From: Bacillus shivajii
GTDB taxonomy: Bacteria; Bacillota; Bacilli; Bacillales; Salisediminibacteriaceae
DNA: 64,000 bases
Direction: 5' to 3'
Assembly (NCBI RefSeq): GCF_020519665.1
Contig: NZ_CP084703.1
Span: forward strand, 372,001 to 436,000
Numbering within the stretch: position 1 is the stretch's first letter; the number at the start of each line of letters is the position of its first letter. Positions 33,501-42,540 of this stretch are shown one piece after another. Under the pieces are notes generated by a model that was given only the letters and a program-made list of their open reading frames with translations, searched no databases and was not told the DNA's origin. The translations under genes and the position numbers were made by a program.

Positions 33501-34292
33501 TTAAATATCATCCTCTTTGATCATCGCATTGATTTCTCCCCCAAGTAAAATGAGTAGTGATGAGGCGTGAAACCAAACCATCAACGCTATGACCGTACCG
33601 ATTGTTCCATACGTTGCTGAGTAGTTTGCAAAATTGTCGAGGTAAAATGAAAAGCCAAGTGATGTAATATGCCAACCAATTGCAGCAAACAGAGCACCAA
33701 TATATACTTCACGAACATGCAGGCGAATATTTGGCCCGATTAAATATAAGACCGAAAAAACGACAAATAAAATCACAAAGCTAAGTAACCAGCGGAAGAA
33801 AGCTCCATCAAGTAATGGGATTGAAAACGCTAAGTATTCACTGAAACGGTCACCAATTACTTGAAAAACAAAGGCAGCAACTACAACAAGCAGTAAGCCG
33901 ATTGTAAGTAAAATGGACATGAAGCGGGATAAAAGCATACTGCGCATTTCTGTGACATGATAGGATAGGTTCAATGAACGCAAAATCGAATTCAATGCGA
34001 GAGAAGCCGTCCATAAAGTGAAAACAGCCCCTAAAGAGAGTAGACCTGTATTATGCTCACCTGTAATAACATCCCATTGATCTTCAACAACTGCTAACAC
34101 ATCAGGAGGAATGTAATCGACTTTAATAAATTCATATAAATCCTGAAATGTAAAAGGTAAGTAGGATAACAATGTAACGGAAAAAATAAGAAACGGGAAC
34201 AACGATAACAGTAAATAATACGCGCATTGTGCAGCTAAATCGATCAAACGATGATCGCGAAACCTTTTATATAATAGCTTGATTGCTTTCAT
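33501..34292 (-). CDS. YihY/BrkB-family inner membrane protein
   Basis: The 263-residue protein has about six membrane helices and the family's conserved N-terminal FRDHRLIDLAAQCAYYLLLSLFPFL and central LWTASLALNSILRSLN. Once annotated as ribonuclease BN, this family is now seen as membrane proteins of unknown function. The ATG at 34292 follows GGAGGAAAAA closely; an upstream ATG at 34349 has no ribosome site. It is divergent from murB. Confidence 0.9.
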   Translation of the reverse strand: MKAIKLLYKRFRDHRLIDLAAQCAYYLLLSLFPFLIFSVTLLSYLPFTFQDLYEFIKVDYIPPDVLAVVEDQWDVITGEHNTGLLSLGAVFTLWTASLALNSILRSLNLSYHVTEMRSMLLSRFMSILLTIGLLLVVVAAFVFQVIGDRFSEYLAFSIPLLDGAFFRWLLSFVILFVVFSVLYLIGPNIRLHVREVYIGALFAAIGWHITSLGFSFYLDNFANYSATYGTIGTVIALMVWFHASSLLILLGGEINAMIKEDDI

Positions 34293-34503
34293 TTTTTCCT
34301 CCAATCTAAAACTTCTGATCGAACTGTTGCTCACTTTTATTTTTCCCATATGAAGCCGTAAAAAACAAGTAAAATGCCACCTTCACATTTGGATAAAAAT
34401 AGTGAAATGTGGGAAAATGCATATTTGGAGCCCAAAACGGTTGTCAAAACTCGAATAATGCATAATACTAAACTAGGAAATCATTGAAAAAGAGGGAAAA
34501 ACG

Positions 34504-35409
34504 ATGGATCAAATCTATAAACAACTTGTTGATATATGTACAGAAAAAAACGTTCTTAAAGATGAACCGATGAAAAATCATACGTTAACAAAAATTGGAG
34601 GAAAGGCAGATTACTTTGTCACTCCTGAAACACACGAACAAACAGCGAAAGTTGTTGAGTATACGTATGAGAACAATCTTCCGTTTATGCTGCTAGGTAA
34701 CGGTTCGAATATGATTGTTCGCGACGGGGGCATTCGTGGTGTTGTCATGAACTTGAAAAAACTAAATGGACTCGAAGTTCGCGGCACTCAGTTAATCGCT
34801 CAAGGGGGGGCAAACATTAAAGATGCCTCTCGTCTTGGGTTAGATCATCATTTAACAGGTCTAGAGTTTGCTTGTGGAATTCCTGGCTCAATTGGCGGTG
34901 CGATGGTCATGAATGCTGGTGCCTATGGCGGAGAAGTCAAAGATGTGATTGATCACGTTACGGTCGTCTCTAAGGAAGGGGAACGCTTCAAGCTTGTGAA
35001 AAATGAATTAGAACTTGATTACCGTACAAGTATTCTCGGAAAAAAAGGCTATATGGTGCTAGAAGCGGTCTTCAACCTTGAAGAAGGTGATCGAACTATC
35101 ATTAAAGAAACGATGGATGACCTCACATATAAACGAGAATCAAAGCAACCACTTGAATATCCATCAGCAGGAAGTGTCTTCAAACGTCCACCAGGGTACT
35201 TTGCAGGCAAACTGATTCAAGATAGCGGCCTTCAAGGAAAAGGGTTTGGTGGTGCCGAAGTGTCTACGAAACATGCAGGCTTTATCGTGAACAAAAACAA
35301 CGCAACAGCAACAGACTACATTAAAACAATCAACATGGTACGTGAAACTGTAAAAGATACATTCGGCGTCGAACTTGAACTTGAAGTAAAACTCGTCGGA
35401 GAAGATTGA
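34504..35409 (+). CDS. murB: UDP-N-acetylenolpyruvoylglucosamine reductase
   Basis: The 301-residue flavoenzyme has the FAD-binding LLGNGSNMIVRDGG and GIPGSIGGAMVMNAGAYGGE, and the catalytic Ser in YPSAGSVFKRP. It lacks the extra insert, so it is a type II MurB as in other Bacilli. It reduces UDP-GlcNAc-enolpyruvate to UDP-MurNAc in peptidoglycan synthesis. AGAGGG precedes the ATG. It stands alone here, away from any division cluster. Confidence 0.96.
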   Translation: MDQIYKQLVDICTEKNVLKDEPMKNHTLTKIGGKADYFVTPETHEQTAKVVEYTYENNLPFMLLGNGSNMIVRDGGIRGVVMNLKKLNGLEVRGTQLIAQGGANIKDASRLGLDHHLTGLEFACGIPGSIGGAMVMNAGAYGGEVKDVIDHVTVVSKEGERFKLVKNELELDYRTSILGKKGYMVLEAVFNLEEGDRTIIKETMDDLTYKRESKQPLEYPSAGSVFKRPPGYFAGKLIQDSGLQGKGFGGAEVSTKHAGFIVNKNNATATDYIKTINMVRETVKDTFGVELELEVKLVGED

Positions 35410-35440
35410 AACGATAACTAATTTATTCCAAGTACTTCCA

Positions 35441-35456
35441 AGTGCCAGGCACCTGG
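35441..35456 (+). repeat. Half copy of the CCAGG palindrome
   Basis: AGTGCCAGGCACCTGG after murB matches one arm of the full repeat at 46207-46249. The other arm is missing, so terminator function is doubtful. Confidence 0.55.
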
Positions 35457-35590
35457 GATGAATTGGTTATTTTGAATTGTTTCGTGTGTCTAAATTTATG
35501 TCGAAGTGCTCTTCTTGGTGTGTTACAATTTATGTAGTTATTTTTTCACTTTCAAATCTTCAAATTTAACTAAGAATGAAAGTATAAGAA

Positions 35591-35632
35591 AAGACCTAGG
35601 TTTTCGCCTTTGTTGGCGAAAAACATGGTCTT
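35591..35632 (+). other. Leader hairpin upstream of the M3-like peptidase
   Basis: AAGACC (35591-35596) pairs with GGTCTT (35627-35632) and, inside, TTTTCGCC with GGCGAAAA around TTTGTT. It ends just before AATGGAGGTG, the presumed ribosome site, and has no T tract, so it looks like a leader control element rather than a terminator. Confidence 0.5.
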
Positions 35633-35660
35633 TACTAATGGAGGTGTGTGTCAGAAAACT

Positions 35661-37178
35661 ATGAAAAAACTAACAACTATCGCAGAAGAATTACATAATC
35701 ATCAAGTCCAATATAGTAAGTTAAATTGGACACTGTTTACAACGGGCTATGATTTTGGTGTACAAGATGAATACTTAAAAATGATGGATGTGTTAAAAGA
35801 CAAAGAGAACTTCGAAACGATAGAAGAGTATCTCGAGCAAGATCTGTCCCCTCTTGAACAAAGAAAGGTCGAAATTTTACATCGCTCGTTCAAGCCATAC
35901 CACTTGTCGGATGAACTAAATGAGCTAAATGTGAAGATTCAAAAGAAAGTAAATGAACTTTCAAAGATTCTCAACACGTTCCGTTACAAGCTTGACGGAA
36001 AAGAAGTGTCAGCTGTTGAGTTAGCTCAAGTATTAAGTATGGACAGTAACCGTGAAAGAAGAAAGGAAGCTTTTTTTGCAAGAAATCAAATTAATCAACT
36101 GATGGTTGATAACGGGTTTATTGAACTGATTAATTTACGAAAAGAATATGCGAAGCTATATGGTGCAGAGAACTATGTTACGTACAAGCTTGAGGCAAAT
36201 GAGCTTGATACAACGATCTTTGATAGCTGGCTAGCAGAACTTCACGATATTCTCCCAGAGATGAAAGAAGGGAGAAAAAAGTATGCGCAAGAATTTTTAA
36301 ACGACGACGAGATTATGCCGTGGGATGAGCAGTACATTCAATCACAAATCGCTCCTTCTTTAAATCAGGACGTCGATATGTCAGAGTATTATACAAATAT
36401 TAAAGATCTGTTCCAAATGTTCGGTATTGATCTTACAAAAATGAACATTACGTACGACATTTTTCCAAGAGCAAACAAGTCTGAGTGGGGTTATAACTTC
36501 CCCGTTGAGACAGGGAAAGATTCAAGAATCCTTGCCAATGTGAAAAATAAATATTTCGAATACGGTGTGCTGCTGCATGAAACAGGTCACGGTGTGCACT
36601 CCTTCTTGCTTGATCCTGAAGAAATTATTTTGAACAAAGGGGTCAGCGGAATCATTAGTGAAGGAATCGCTAACCTTTTCCAAGGATTTTTGTACAGCCC
36701 AGCCTTCTACAACAAATTCTTTACAGATACAGATAAGGTGGAACAAGAATTTACAAGGCTCAAAGAATACCAGAAGCTAAACTCACTAAGAAGCATCGGC
36801 AGAATCTTTTTTGACCACGCCCTTTATAAAAATGAACTGAATTCATTAGAGGACATTTATGATGTTTATTGGAAAAATCATAAAGAGGTTCTTGGTGAGG
36901 AGCCGTTTGGTGAAGCACCGCCTTGGGCATACATGATTCACTTTACGACTCATCCGATTTATTTGCACAATTACTTTATGGGGGATGTCACTTGTGCGAT
37001 GCTCGAACAAGTGTTTAAGGAAAAATATGATACGGAAATTCTCGATAAGCCAGAACAATTCGGAGAGTTTCTATTGAATGAAGTAATCAAACCTTCAGGG
37101 ACGTATAAATACAACGAATTGTTTAAGCGAATTAGTGGGGAAGATTTTTCATTAAAGTTTATGTTGGATAAAAAATAA
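35661..37178 (+). CDS. M3-like oligopeptidase (gluzincin)
   Basis: The product is about 505 residues, mostly helical, with the zinc motif LLHETGHGVHSFL (H306, E307, H310) and a downstream third-ligand Glu in GIISEGIANLFQGF. This layout fits the M2/M3 peptidase clan that cleaves short peptides in the cytoplasm; it is somewhat shorter than typical PepF. The start is uncertain: the ATG at 35661 lies 16 nt after GGAGG, while GTG at 35646 is too close, and the TTG at 35610 and ATG at 35625 fall in the leader hairpin. A terminator follows. Confidence 0.85.
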   Translation: MKKLTTIAEELHNHQVQYSKLNWTLFTTGYDFGVQDEYLKMMDVLKDKENFETIEEYLEQDLSPLEQRKVEILHRSFKPYHLSDELNELNVKIQKKVNELSKILNTFRYKLDGKEVSAVELAQVLSMDSNRERRKEAFFARNQINQLMVDNGFIELINLRKEYAKLYGAENYVTYKLEANELDTTIFDSWLAELHDILPEMKEGRKKYAQEFLNDDEIMPWDEQYIQSQIAPSLNQDVDMSEYYTNIKDLFQMFGIDLTKMNITYDIFPRANKSEWGYNFPVETGKDSRILANVKNKYFEYGVLLHETGHGVHSFLLDPEEIILNKGVSGIISEGIANLFQGFLYSPAFYNKFFTDTDKVEQEFTRLKEYQKLNSLRSIGRIFFDHALYKNELNSLEDIYDVYWKNHKEVLGEEPFGEAPPWAYMIHFTTHPIYLHNYFMGDVTCAMLEQVFKEKYDTEILDKPEQFGEFLLNEVIKPSGTYKYNELFKRISGEDFSLKFMLDKK

Positions 37179-37191
37179 ATGGTGCTATTTG

Positions 37192-37224
37192 GACAATGAG
37201 CGGTTTTAGCTTATTGTCATTTTT
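37192..37224 (+). terminator. Terminator after the M3-like peptidase
   Basis: GACAATGAGC (37192-37201) pairs with GCTTATTGTC (37209-37218) with one G-T mismatch pair, then ATTTTTT. Confidence 0.8.
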
Positions 37225-37301
37225 TATACATATACAAAGTCAGTATTTATTATAAATAGAATATGGACCTGGAAGAAGAAGTCCATTTGTTGGATCGGTT
37301 G

Positions 37302-37457
37302 TCTGACCTTGATTATTCTGACATTTTCTATGCTATTCTCGATTTCTGAGTCCTACAAAATTGAGTCTGACTCAACTGACCCGGAGTCAATCGTGGTGGA
37401 CTCAATTCGTGTATAAACGAGCGATAAAACGAATATAAAAGACCGGTATATGTATAA
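37302..37457 (-). repeat. GACTC-rich dispersed repeat, copy 2
   Basis: Reverse-oriented partner of 29258-29420. The core at 37347-37408 differs from copy 1 at only a few positions over about 60 bp, while the outer parts (GGTCAGACAAC on one side, TATATTCG...GCTCGTTT on the other) are diverged. It lies 180-330 bp upstream of the LysE-type gene. Confidence 0.75.
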
Positions 37458-37635
37458 AAATACACACGCTCCCGCGCCACAGAGCTGTACCAACACCACG
37501 CACTCGACCTGCCTACCAAACCTCCCCGAACCGCTATTTTTGCCGAAAACTTCGTGTCGTAACTTCAACTCTCCACGAATACAATGTACAAGCAGCGTGC
37601 TTGTACTGTTATTGCAATTCATGGAGGTTGGTTTG
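37458..37635 (+). promoter_or_regulatory. C-rich leader with a 9-bp hairpin before the LysE-type gene
   Basis: The plus strand at about 37466-37540 is unusually rich in C and poor in G and T for this genome. GTACAAGCA (37586-37594) pairs exactly with TGCTTGTAC (37598-37606) around GCG, 16 bp before GGAGG. No known riboswitch consensus was recognised. Confidence 0.4.
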
Positions 37636-38265
37636 ATGACGGTTTTCTTCACATATGTGTTATTAGGACTTTCACTTGCAGCACCAATTGGACCGATTAA
37701 TGCGGCCCAGTTGGATCGCGGTATAAAAAATGGTTTTTTTCACGCTTGGCTTGTCGGTTTAGGAGCAACAATTGCTGATGGAATGTACATGCTCTTAGTT
37801 TTTTTAGGCGTCGTACATTTAGTTGAACAACCCTTTATTCAATCCTTTTTATGGCTGTTTGGATTTTTCGTTCTCGTCTATACCGGGATTGAAAGTCTAT
37901 CTGGATCAGGCCAAATGAATTACTCTGAAACGCGGACGGCAGGGGAATCACGAGTAAAATCCTTTTTATCAGGTTTTTTCATGTCATTGTTTAATCCGTT
38001 AACGATTCTTTTCTGGCTAGGAATTTTTGGGTCGGTTTTAGCCAAAACAGTGACTTCGTACGGAACAGAGCAAGTCATCATATATATCGGTGCAATCTTT
38101 TTAGGCATTACGATTTGGGACTTTACAATGGCCGGGTTCGCGAGCACATTACGTAAATTTTTAACAGACAGGCTGCTCAAAGGGATCTCAATTTTATCAG
38201 GACTATCTCTCATTGCTTTTGGGATCTATTTCGGCATTCAAGCGGCTACTGTTTTATTTTCGTAA
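37636..38265 (+). CDS. LysE-family exporter
   Basis: The 209-residue protein has about six membrane helices and the family's N-terminal GLSLAAPIGPINAAQLDRGI and mid-protein FFMSLFNPLTILFWLGIFGS. LysE/RhtB proteins export amino acids or related small solutes; the substrate here is unknown. The ATG at 37636 is 8 nt after GGAGG. Its last 20 bp overlap, tail to tail, the amino-acid permease gene on the other strand, so no terminator separates them. Confidence 0.9.
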   Translation: MTVFFTYVLLGLSLAAPIGPINAAQLDRGIKNGFFHAWLVGLGATIADGMYMLLVFLGVVHLVEQPFIQSFLWLFGFFVLVYTGIESLSGSGQMNYSETRTAGESRVKSFLSGFFMSLFNPLTILFWLGIFGSVLAKTVTSYGTEQVIIYIGAIFLGITIWDFTMAGFASTLRKFLTDRLLKGISILSGLSLIAFGIYFGIQAATVLFS

Positions 38266-39619
38266 AAATGGATCCAGGCCCGGGATCTTTTCCGGACTGA
38301 TTTTTCTTCCAAATGCGAACCATGATCCATGTAATAAGCGCAATGATCACAACAAACAGCAAGCTCACATAAAAACCAGGGCGGCTGATTGAGTGAAATG
38401 CGGTACCGACAATTGCGGTCATAACGATAATGAAGCCGATTATTCGTTTCACTTTGTCACCTGTTGTAATTTCTAAAAGCCGGTTTGATGAACCTATAAT
38501 AAAGTACCAGTTGTAAAGGAGCATTAAACCAGCAGCAGTCGTAAAATATTCATAAATTCGATCAGGCAAAAGTAACGATAAAACGATGGAGACAATAATG
38601 GCCCCTGCCGTTACACCAATTGCAGGAAGAGGTGTCTCTTTTTTCGTCATTTTTCCTAATACGAATGGGGCATCATGGTCATTTGCTAAACTGACAAGAA
38701 TTCGAATCATTGCAAATAAAGAAGCAACCATCGTCGAAAAGCCAGCGATGATAAAGACCCCGTTAAAAATGTGGGGAATATAAGGGATCGCGTACTCTCG
38801 AAGAGCGGAAACGAAAGGGCTTTTATCTGTCGTGAATTGATCCCAATTCATTAGAATTAATGCAAGAGAAATGGAAGTAATGTAAAGAAAAGCTAGCAGT
38901 GCAAACATGACTTTTCCTGTTTTCATCGCGTCTTCCATGTTTTTTAAACGAATGGCAAGAAGCCCGATAATTTCGATCCCAGCAAAACCGTAAAAACCGA
39001 AAATGAGTGCTGGTAGAAGGCCAGTGATCCCGTTAGGCATAAAGCCACCCATCGTGCGCGGGATTGGGGCGGTTTCTACACCATCACCGAAAAAACCAAA
39101 TAGAGCGACACCTGCTAACACGATAAACATGACAACGGCAGCAATTTTTAAAACAGCTAGCAAATTCTCGACTCTGTCAAAACCTTTTGCACCAGTTAGA
39201 ATCACGATAATCGCCAAAACGGAATAACCGCAGGCGAAGATCCATAAAGGAATATGAGGAAACCAGAAACGTGTAAAGATCGATAGTGCAGTGAGCTGAC
39301 TACCCATGATTAATAACTCTGATAACCAATAAACCCAGCCACAACTAAAGCCTGCCCAGCGTCCGTACGCTTTTTTTGCATAAATACGAAACGACCCTTC
39401 TTGTGGGTCAGCGATTGTTAATTTTGCAAGTGCCTCATATACAAAATATGTACCGATCGCAGCGAGAGCGTAAGCTAAAATGACAGACGGACCTGCCATT
39501 GAAATAGCGATACTAGATCCTAGAAAAAAGCCTGTCCCAACTGTACAGGCTACCCCTAATAATGAAAGCTGCCACCATTCAAGCTTTTTTTCTTGTTGTG
39601 ATCCAGAACTTGTTGTCAT
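38246..39619 (-). CDS. APC-family amino-acid permease
   Basis: The 457-residue, 12-helix transporter has GVACTVGTGFFLGSSIA in helix 1, the APC unwound-helix region, and GFYGFAGIEIIGLLA in helix 6. The best overall fit is the amino-acid/polyamine APC superfamily; substrate specificity cannot be assigned. GGAGGG lies 6 nt before the ATG. Its 3' end overlaps the LysE-type exporter by 20 bp. An importer and an exporter of amino-acid-like solutes thus converge. Confidence 0.9.
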   Translation of the reverse strand: MTTSSGSQQEKKLEWWQLSLLGVACTVGTGFFLGSSIAISMAGPSVILAYALAAIGTYFVYEALAKLTIADPQEGSFRIYAKKAYGRWAGFSCGWVYWLSELLIMGSQLTALSIFTRFWFPHIPLWIFACGYSVLAIIVILTGAKGFDRVENLLAVLKIAAVVMFIVLAGVALFGFFGDGVETAPIPRTMGGFMPNGITGLLPALIFGFYGFAGIEIIGLLAIRLKNMEDAMKTGKVMFALLAFLYITSISLALILMNWDQFTTDKSPFVSALREYAIPYIPHIFNGVFIIAGFSTMVASLFAMIRILVSLANDHDAPFVLGKMTKKETPLPAIGVTAGAIIVSIVLSLLLPDRIYEYFTTAAGLMLLYNWYFIIGSSNRLLEITTGDKVKRIIGFIIVMTAIVGTAFHSISRPGFYVSLLFVVIIALITWIMVRIWKKNQSGKDPGPGSIFTKIKQ

Positions 39620-39786
39620 CGCATTTCCCTCCGCTTTTATTGTTTGATAAAAAAGATTTGTTTATGTGAAAAAAAGAGGAGAGCTGCCTTTCGCTTTTTC
39701 GTGTATGTTTTTATAAAATCGATGCCATCTTAATGAGTGAATGGAATTTACATAAAAGATCAAGTGTCGGAACTGGAGGGGTTACA

Positions 39787-40065
39787 GTGCAGATCTATTT
39801 TTCACCTGAGTTTTATAAAGAAGATGCTCAAGTTTTAAATATTGTGACAGATAAAAATGAAGCGGTTGGCTATCTTGCATTTTTGATGGATGATAAAAAA
39901 ATGTATGTGTACGGCACACTCCAAGAAGAAGGGATTTCCGAGAATTTCAAAGACTTAGTGACCCCGTATATTCGTGGATTAACAAAATTGAAGCCCGACA
40001 TTGAAGTTTTCACTTTTTTATCTGCAGGCGGCAAGAAAATCGAAATTGAAGAAGAGAAACAATAA
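39787..40065 (+). CDS. Small cytoplasmic protein, unknown function
   Basis: The 92-residue soluble protein is rich in acidic and lysine residues, with a predicted beta-rich core (VGYLAFLMDDKKMYVYGTL) and LKPDIEVFTFLSAGGKKIEIEE near the end. I recognise no family. The GTG at 39787 is preferred since GGAGGGG ends 6 nt upstream; an ATG 18 codons earlier has none. A terminator lies at 40141. Confidence 0.6.
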   Translation: MQIYFSPEFYKEDAQVLNIVTDKNEAVGYLAFLMDDKKMYVYGTLQEEGISENFKDLVTPYIRGLTKLKPDIEVFTFLSAGGKKIEIEEEKQ

Positions 40066-40140
40066 ACAGATTTATTGCCAGTTATCCCAAGGTAAATTTG
40101 ATAATTACTAACAACAGTAACAATGCATATTGTCCTAACG

Positions 40141-40177
40141 GCCAAATCTAGAGGTCTCTCTCTAGGTTTGGCTCTTT
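40141..40177 (+). terminator. Terminator before the ABC exporter genes
   Basis: GCCAAATCTAGAG (40141-40153) pairs with CTCTAGGTTTGGC (40160-40172), followed by TCTTTT. Confidence 0.8.
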
Positions 40178-40319
40178 TCATGACCATATAAAAAACATTA
40201 CTTAGGCGAATAGTTGGTGTAAAATGAAATTTGGAATGCGCTGACTATTTATGAAACAAAATCTCATGATAATCGTATAGAGTTATGTGAGTTATTGCAT
40301 AGAGAAGAGGGTGGAAAGT

Positions 40320-41240
40320 TTGGAAACAGTACTTACGATAAAAGATTTAGGTAAATCTTTTAAGGATAAGCAAATTATTAAAGACATTTCTTTTGAAGTA
40401 AAGAAAGGCGAGATCATGGCCATATTAGGGCCTAATGGAGCAGGGAAGTCGACGACGATCCGCAACATCATGGGAATCATGTATCCAGATGAAGGCTCAG
40501 TCAATTTTCACAACCATAATGGAAAAGACATCCCGAGACATAAAATTGGCTACTTACCTGAGGAGCGAGGGCTATATAAAAACGTAAAAGTGATGGATGT
40601 TTTACTCTATTTTGCTGAATTGAAGGATTACCCTTTGAAAAAAGCGAAAGAGCGAGCGTTAACATACTTAGAGAAATTCGATTTGAAAGGGAATGAAAAC
40701 AGTTCAATTGAAGAGTTGTCAAAAGGGATGGCGCAAAAAGTGCAATTTATAGCATCAATTATTCATGAACCGGAATTGTTAATATTGGATGAACCATTTT
40801 CAGGACTTGACCCAGTTAGTCAAGAAATTTTTAAAGATGAAATTCAAGAGCTTGCAAATAAAGGTACTGCAATTCTTTTGTCCTCACATCAAATGAATCT
40901 CGTAGAAGAACTTTGTGATAGGCTGTTCATGATTCATAAAGGTAGAAAAATTATTTATGGCTCAATCGATGATGTGAAAGAGGAATACGCAAACTTTAAG
41001 TGCACGATACGAGGGAAAAATGAAGAAGGAATGCTTAAAGTGATTGGCTCTGTTCAACGTGTTGAAAAGAAAGGGGAGACGTCAGTTCTTTATTTAACGA
41101 GTGACGTTGCGGTTTCACGTTGGTTAAAAGAGCTTCCAGAGGAGCTGGATATTCAAGAGTTATCAATCGATCGGATCTCCCTTCATGAAATCTTTGTTGA
41201 CATAGCGACAAATGAAGGAAGGGGTGTTAACCATGCGTAA
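40320..41240 (+). CDS. yhaQ: ABC exporter ATPase, YhaQ/NatA type
   Basis: The 306-residue ATPase has Walker A GPNGAGKST, the signature LSKGMAQK, Walker B LLILDEPFSGLDP and the switch His (LLSSHQMNL), with a C-terminal regulatory part of about 90 residues. It pairs with the downstream permease; the closest known pairs are YhaQ-YhaP and the Na+ exporter NatA-NatB, so Na+ or drug export is possible. I favour the TTG at 40320 after GAGGGTGG; a GTG at 40287 is an alternative. It overlaps the permease start by 8 bp. Confidence 0.85.
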   Translation: METVLTIKDLGKSFKDKQIIKDISFEVKKGEIMAILGPNGAGKSTTIRNIMGIMYPDEGSVNFHNHNGKDIPRHKIGYLPEERGLYKNVKVMDVLLYFAELKDYPLKKAKERALTYLEKFDLKGNENSSIEELSKGMAQKVQFIASIIHEPELLILDEPFSGLDPVSQEIFKDEIQELANKGTAILLSSHQMNLVEELCDRLFMIHKGRKIIYGSIDDVKEEYANFKCTIRGKNEEGMLKVIGSVQRVEKKGETSVLYLTSDVAVSRWLKELPEELDIQELSIDRISLHEIFVDIATNEGRGVNHA

Positions 41241-42483
41241 CAGTTTAAAGGTAGCTAGGTGGGAGATAAAACGTAATTTAAAAAACAAATCTTTTTTAAT
41301 TTCATTATTTTTAACACCACTTATTTTTATGTTTTTCTTCTCAGTGCCGGTTCTCTTTTCGGGTGGAGGGCCAGAACAACCAGCACAAATTCAATTATAT
41401 ATAAGTGATGAACTGGCGATTGAAAATGAAGTGGATCAACTTACCTCACAAGAGAGTATGCGTTTAGATTTTGCTGGTACGATTGAAGATGAGGAATCAT
41501 TTATTCAGGAGTTGGAACAGCGAAGTAATACCATTTATGTTCCACTCACAGAAGATGAAATCATACAGTCGCTCTTAACGGTTTATAAAACGAGTGATGT
41601 ATCGGAGAACGATTTGATGCATCTGTCTGTTTTAGAGCCTGTATTAAAGCAATACCAGCTTGCGAGCATTGGGTTATCTCAAGAGGAAATTCGAGTTGTT
41701 GTACAGCCAATTGACTACGATACGGTAGAAGTAGAGGGAGAAGAAGGTACTGTAGAACAAGAAACATCGGGAACAGAATTACTTGCTCAAGATCCAGCAG
41801 AGCGACTAATCCCAGGTGCCTTTGCAGGTCTCATCTTATTTTCTGTAGTGATCACAGGAATGATGATTTTCCAGAGTGCTTCTCAAGAGAAAAAAGAGAA
41901 GGTTGCTGAGATGGTGTTATCGTCTTTAACTCCAACGGAATTAATGCAAGGCAAAATTGTTGGGTACTTTGCACTTGGACTTATTCAAGTTCTCGTATGG
42001 TTTGCGATGGTCTTCCCGATCATATTATGGCGTTTCTCTGAAATACCAATCCTGCAATACTTATTTGTTCCAGAACTAGTCGTACTAATTGTTATTGCTA
42101 TTGCTGGCTATTTATTGTTTGCCTCGTTATTTGTCGGGATAGGTGCAACAGTAGAAGACATTTCAGCATCGAGTAACTTCCAAGGAATTATCTTTATGTT
42201 ACCTTGGCTCCCATTTATTTTAATCGGGCCAATTTTATCAGATCCAAATGGCCTCATTGCACAAATCGGAACGTACTTTCCATTAACATCACCAGGTGTC
42301 CTATTAATCCGCCTTTCCATCTTGCAAGAATGGGTTTGGCTGGAAATTATATTCGCTTTAGTCATTCTTTTCTTGAGTATTTGGTTACTCATGAAATTAG
42401 CTGGAAAAGTATTTAAAACGGGGATTTTAATGTACGGAAAAAATGCAACACCGAAAGAAATTTGGAAGTGGATAAGACAATAA
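41233..42483 (+). CDS. yhaP: ABC-2 type permease, YhaP/NatB type
   Basis: The 416-residue protein has one N-terminal helix (about 22-45), a long acidic extracellular region (about 50-200) and five or six C-terminal helices, the ABC-2 layout of NatB and YhaP. AAGGAAGGGGTG precedes the ATG inside the end of the ATPase gene, so the two subunits are translationally coupled. The acidic external loop fits a haloalkaliphile. A terminator follows. Confidence 0.85.
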   Translation: MRNSLKVARWEIKRNLKNKSFLISLFLTPLIFMFFFSVPVLFSGGGPEQPAQIQLYISDELAIENEVDQLTSQESMRLDFAGTIEDEESFIQELEQRSNTIYVPLTEDEIIQSLLTVYKTSDVSENDLMHLSVLEPVLKQYQLASIGLSQEEIRVVVQPIDYDTVEVEGEEGTVEQETSGTELLAQDPAERLIPGAFAGLILFSVVITGMMIFQSASQEKKEKVAEMVLSSLTPTELMQGKIVGYFALGLIQVLVWFAMVFPIILWRFSEIPILQYLFVPELVVLIVIAIAGYLLFASLFVGIGATVEDISASSNFQGIIFMLPWLPFILIGPILSDPNGLIAQIGTYFPLTSPGVLLIRLSILQEWVWLEIIFALVILFLSIWLLMKLAGKVFKTGILMYGKNATPKEIWKWIRQ

Positions 42484-42495
42484 AGATTATAAGGA

Positions 42496-42527
42496 CCTCC
42501 TATCACGCATATTGATAGGAGGCTTTT
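42496..42527 (+). terminator. Terminator after yhaP
   Basis: CCTCCTATCA (42496-42505) pairs with TGATAGGAGG (42513-42522), followed by CT5. Confidence 0.9.
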
Positions 42528-42540
42528 TATTCGGTGAAAG

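Noticed and set aside
37458-37610. Known riboswitch before the LysE-type gene (lysine, manganese)
   Set aside because: I looked for the conserved cores of the lysine and yybP-ykoY motifs and did not find them.
37450-37635. N-terminal extension of the LysE-type gene
   Set aside because: The extension is C-rich and has no ribosome site; GGAGG at 37623 fixes the start at 37636.
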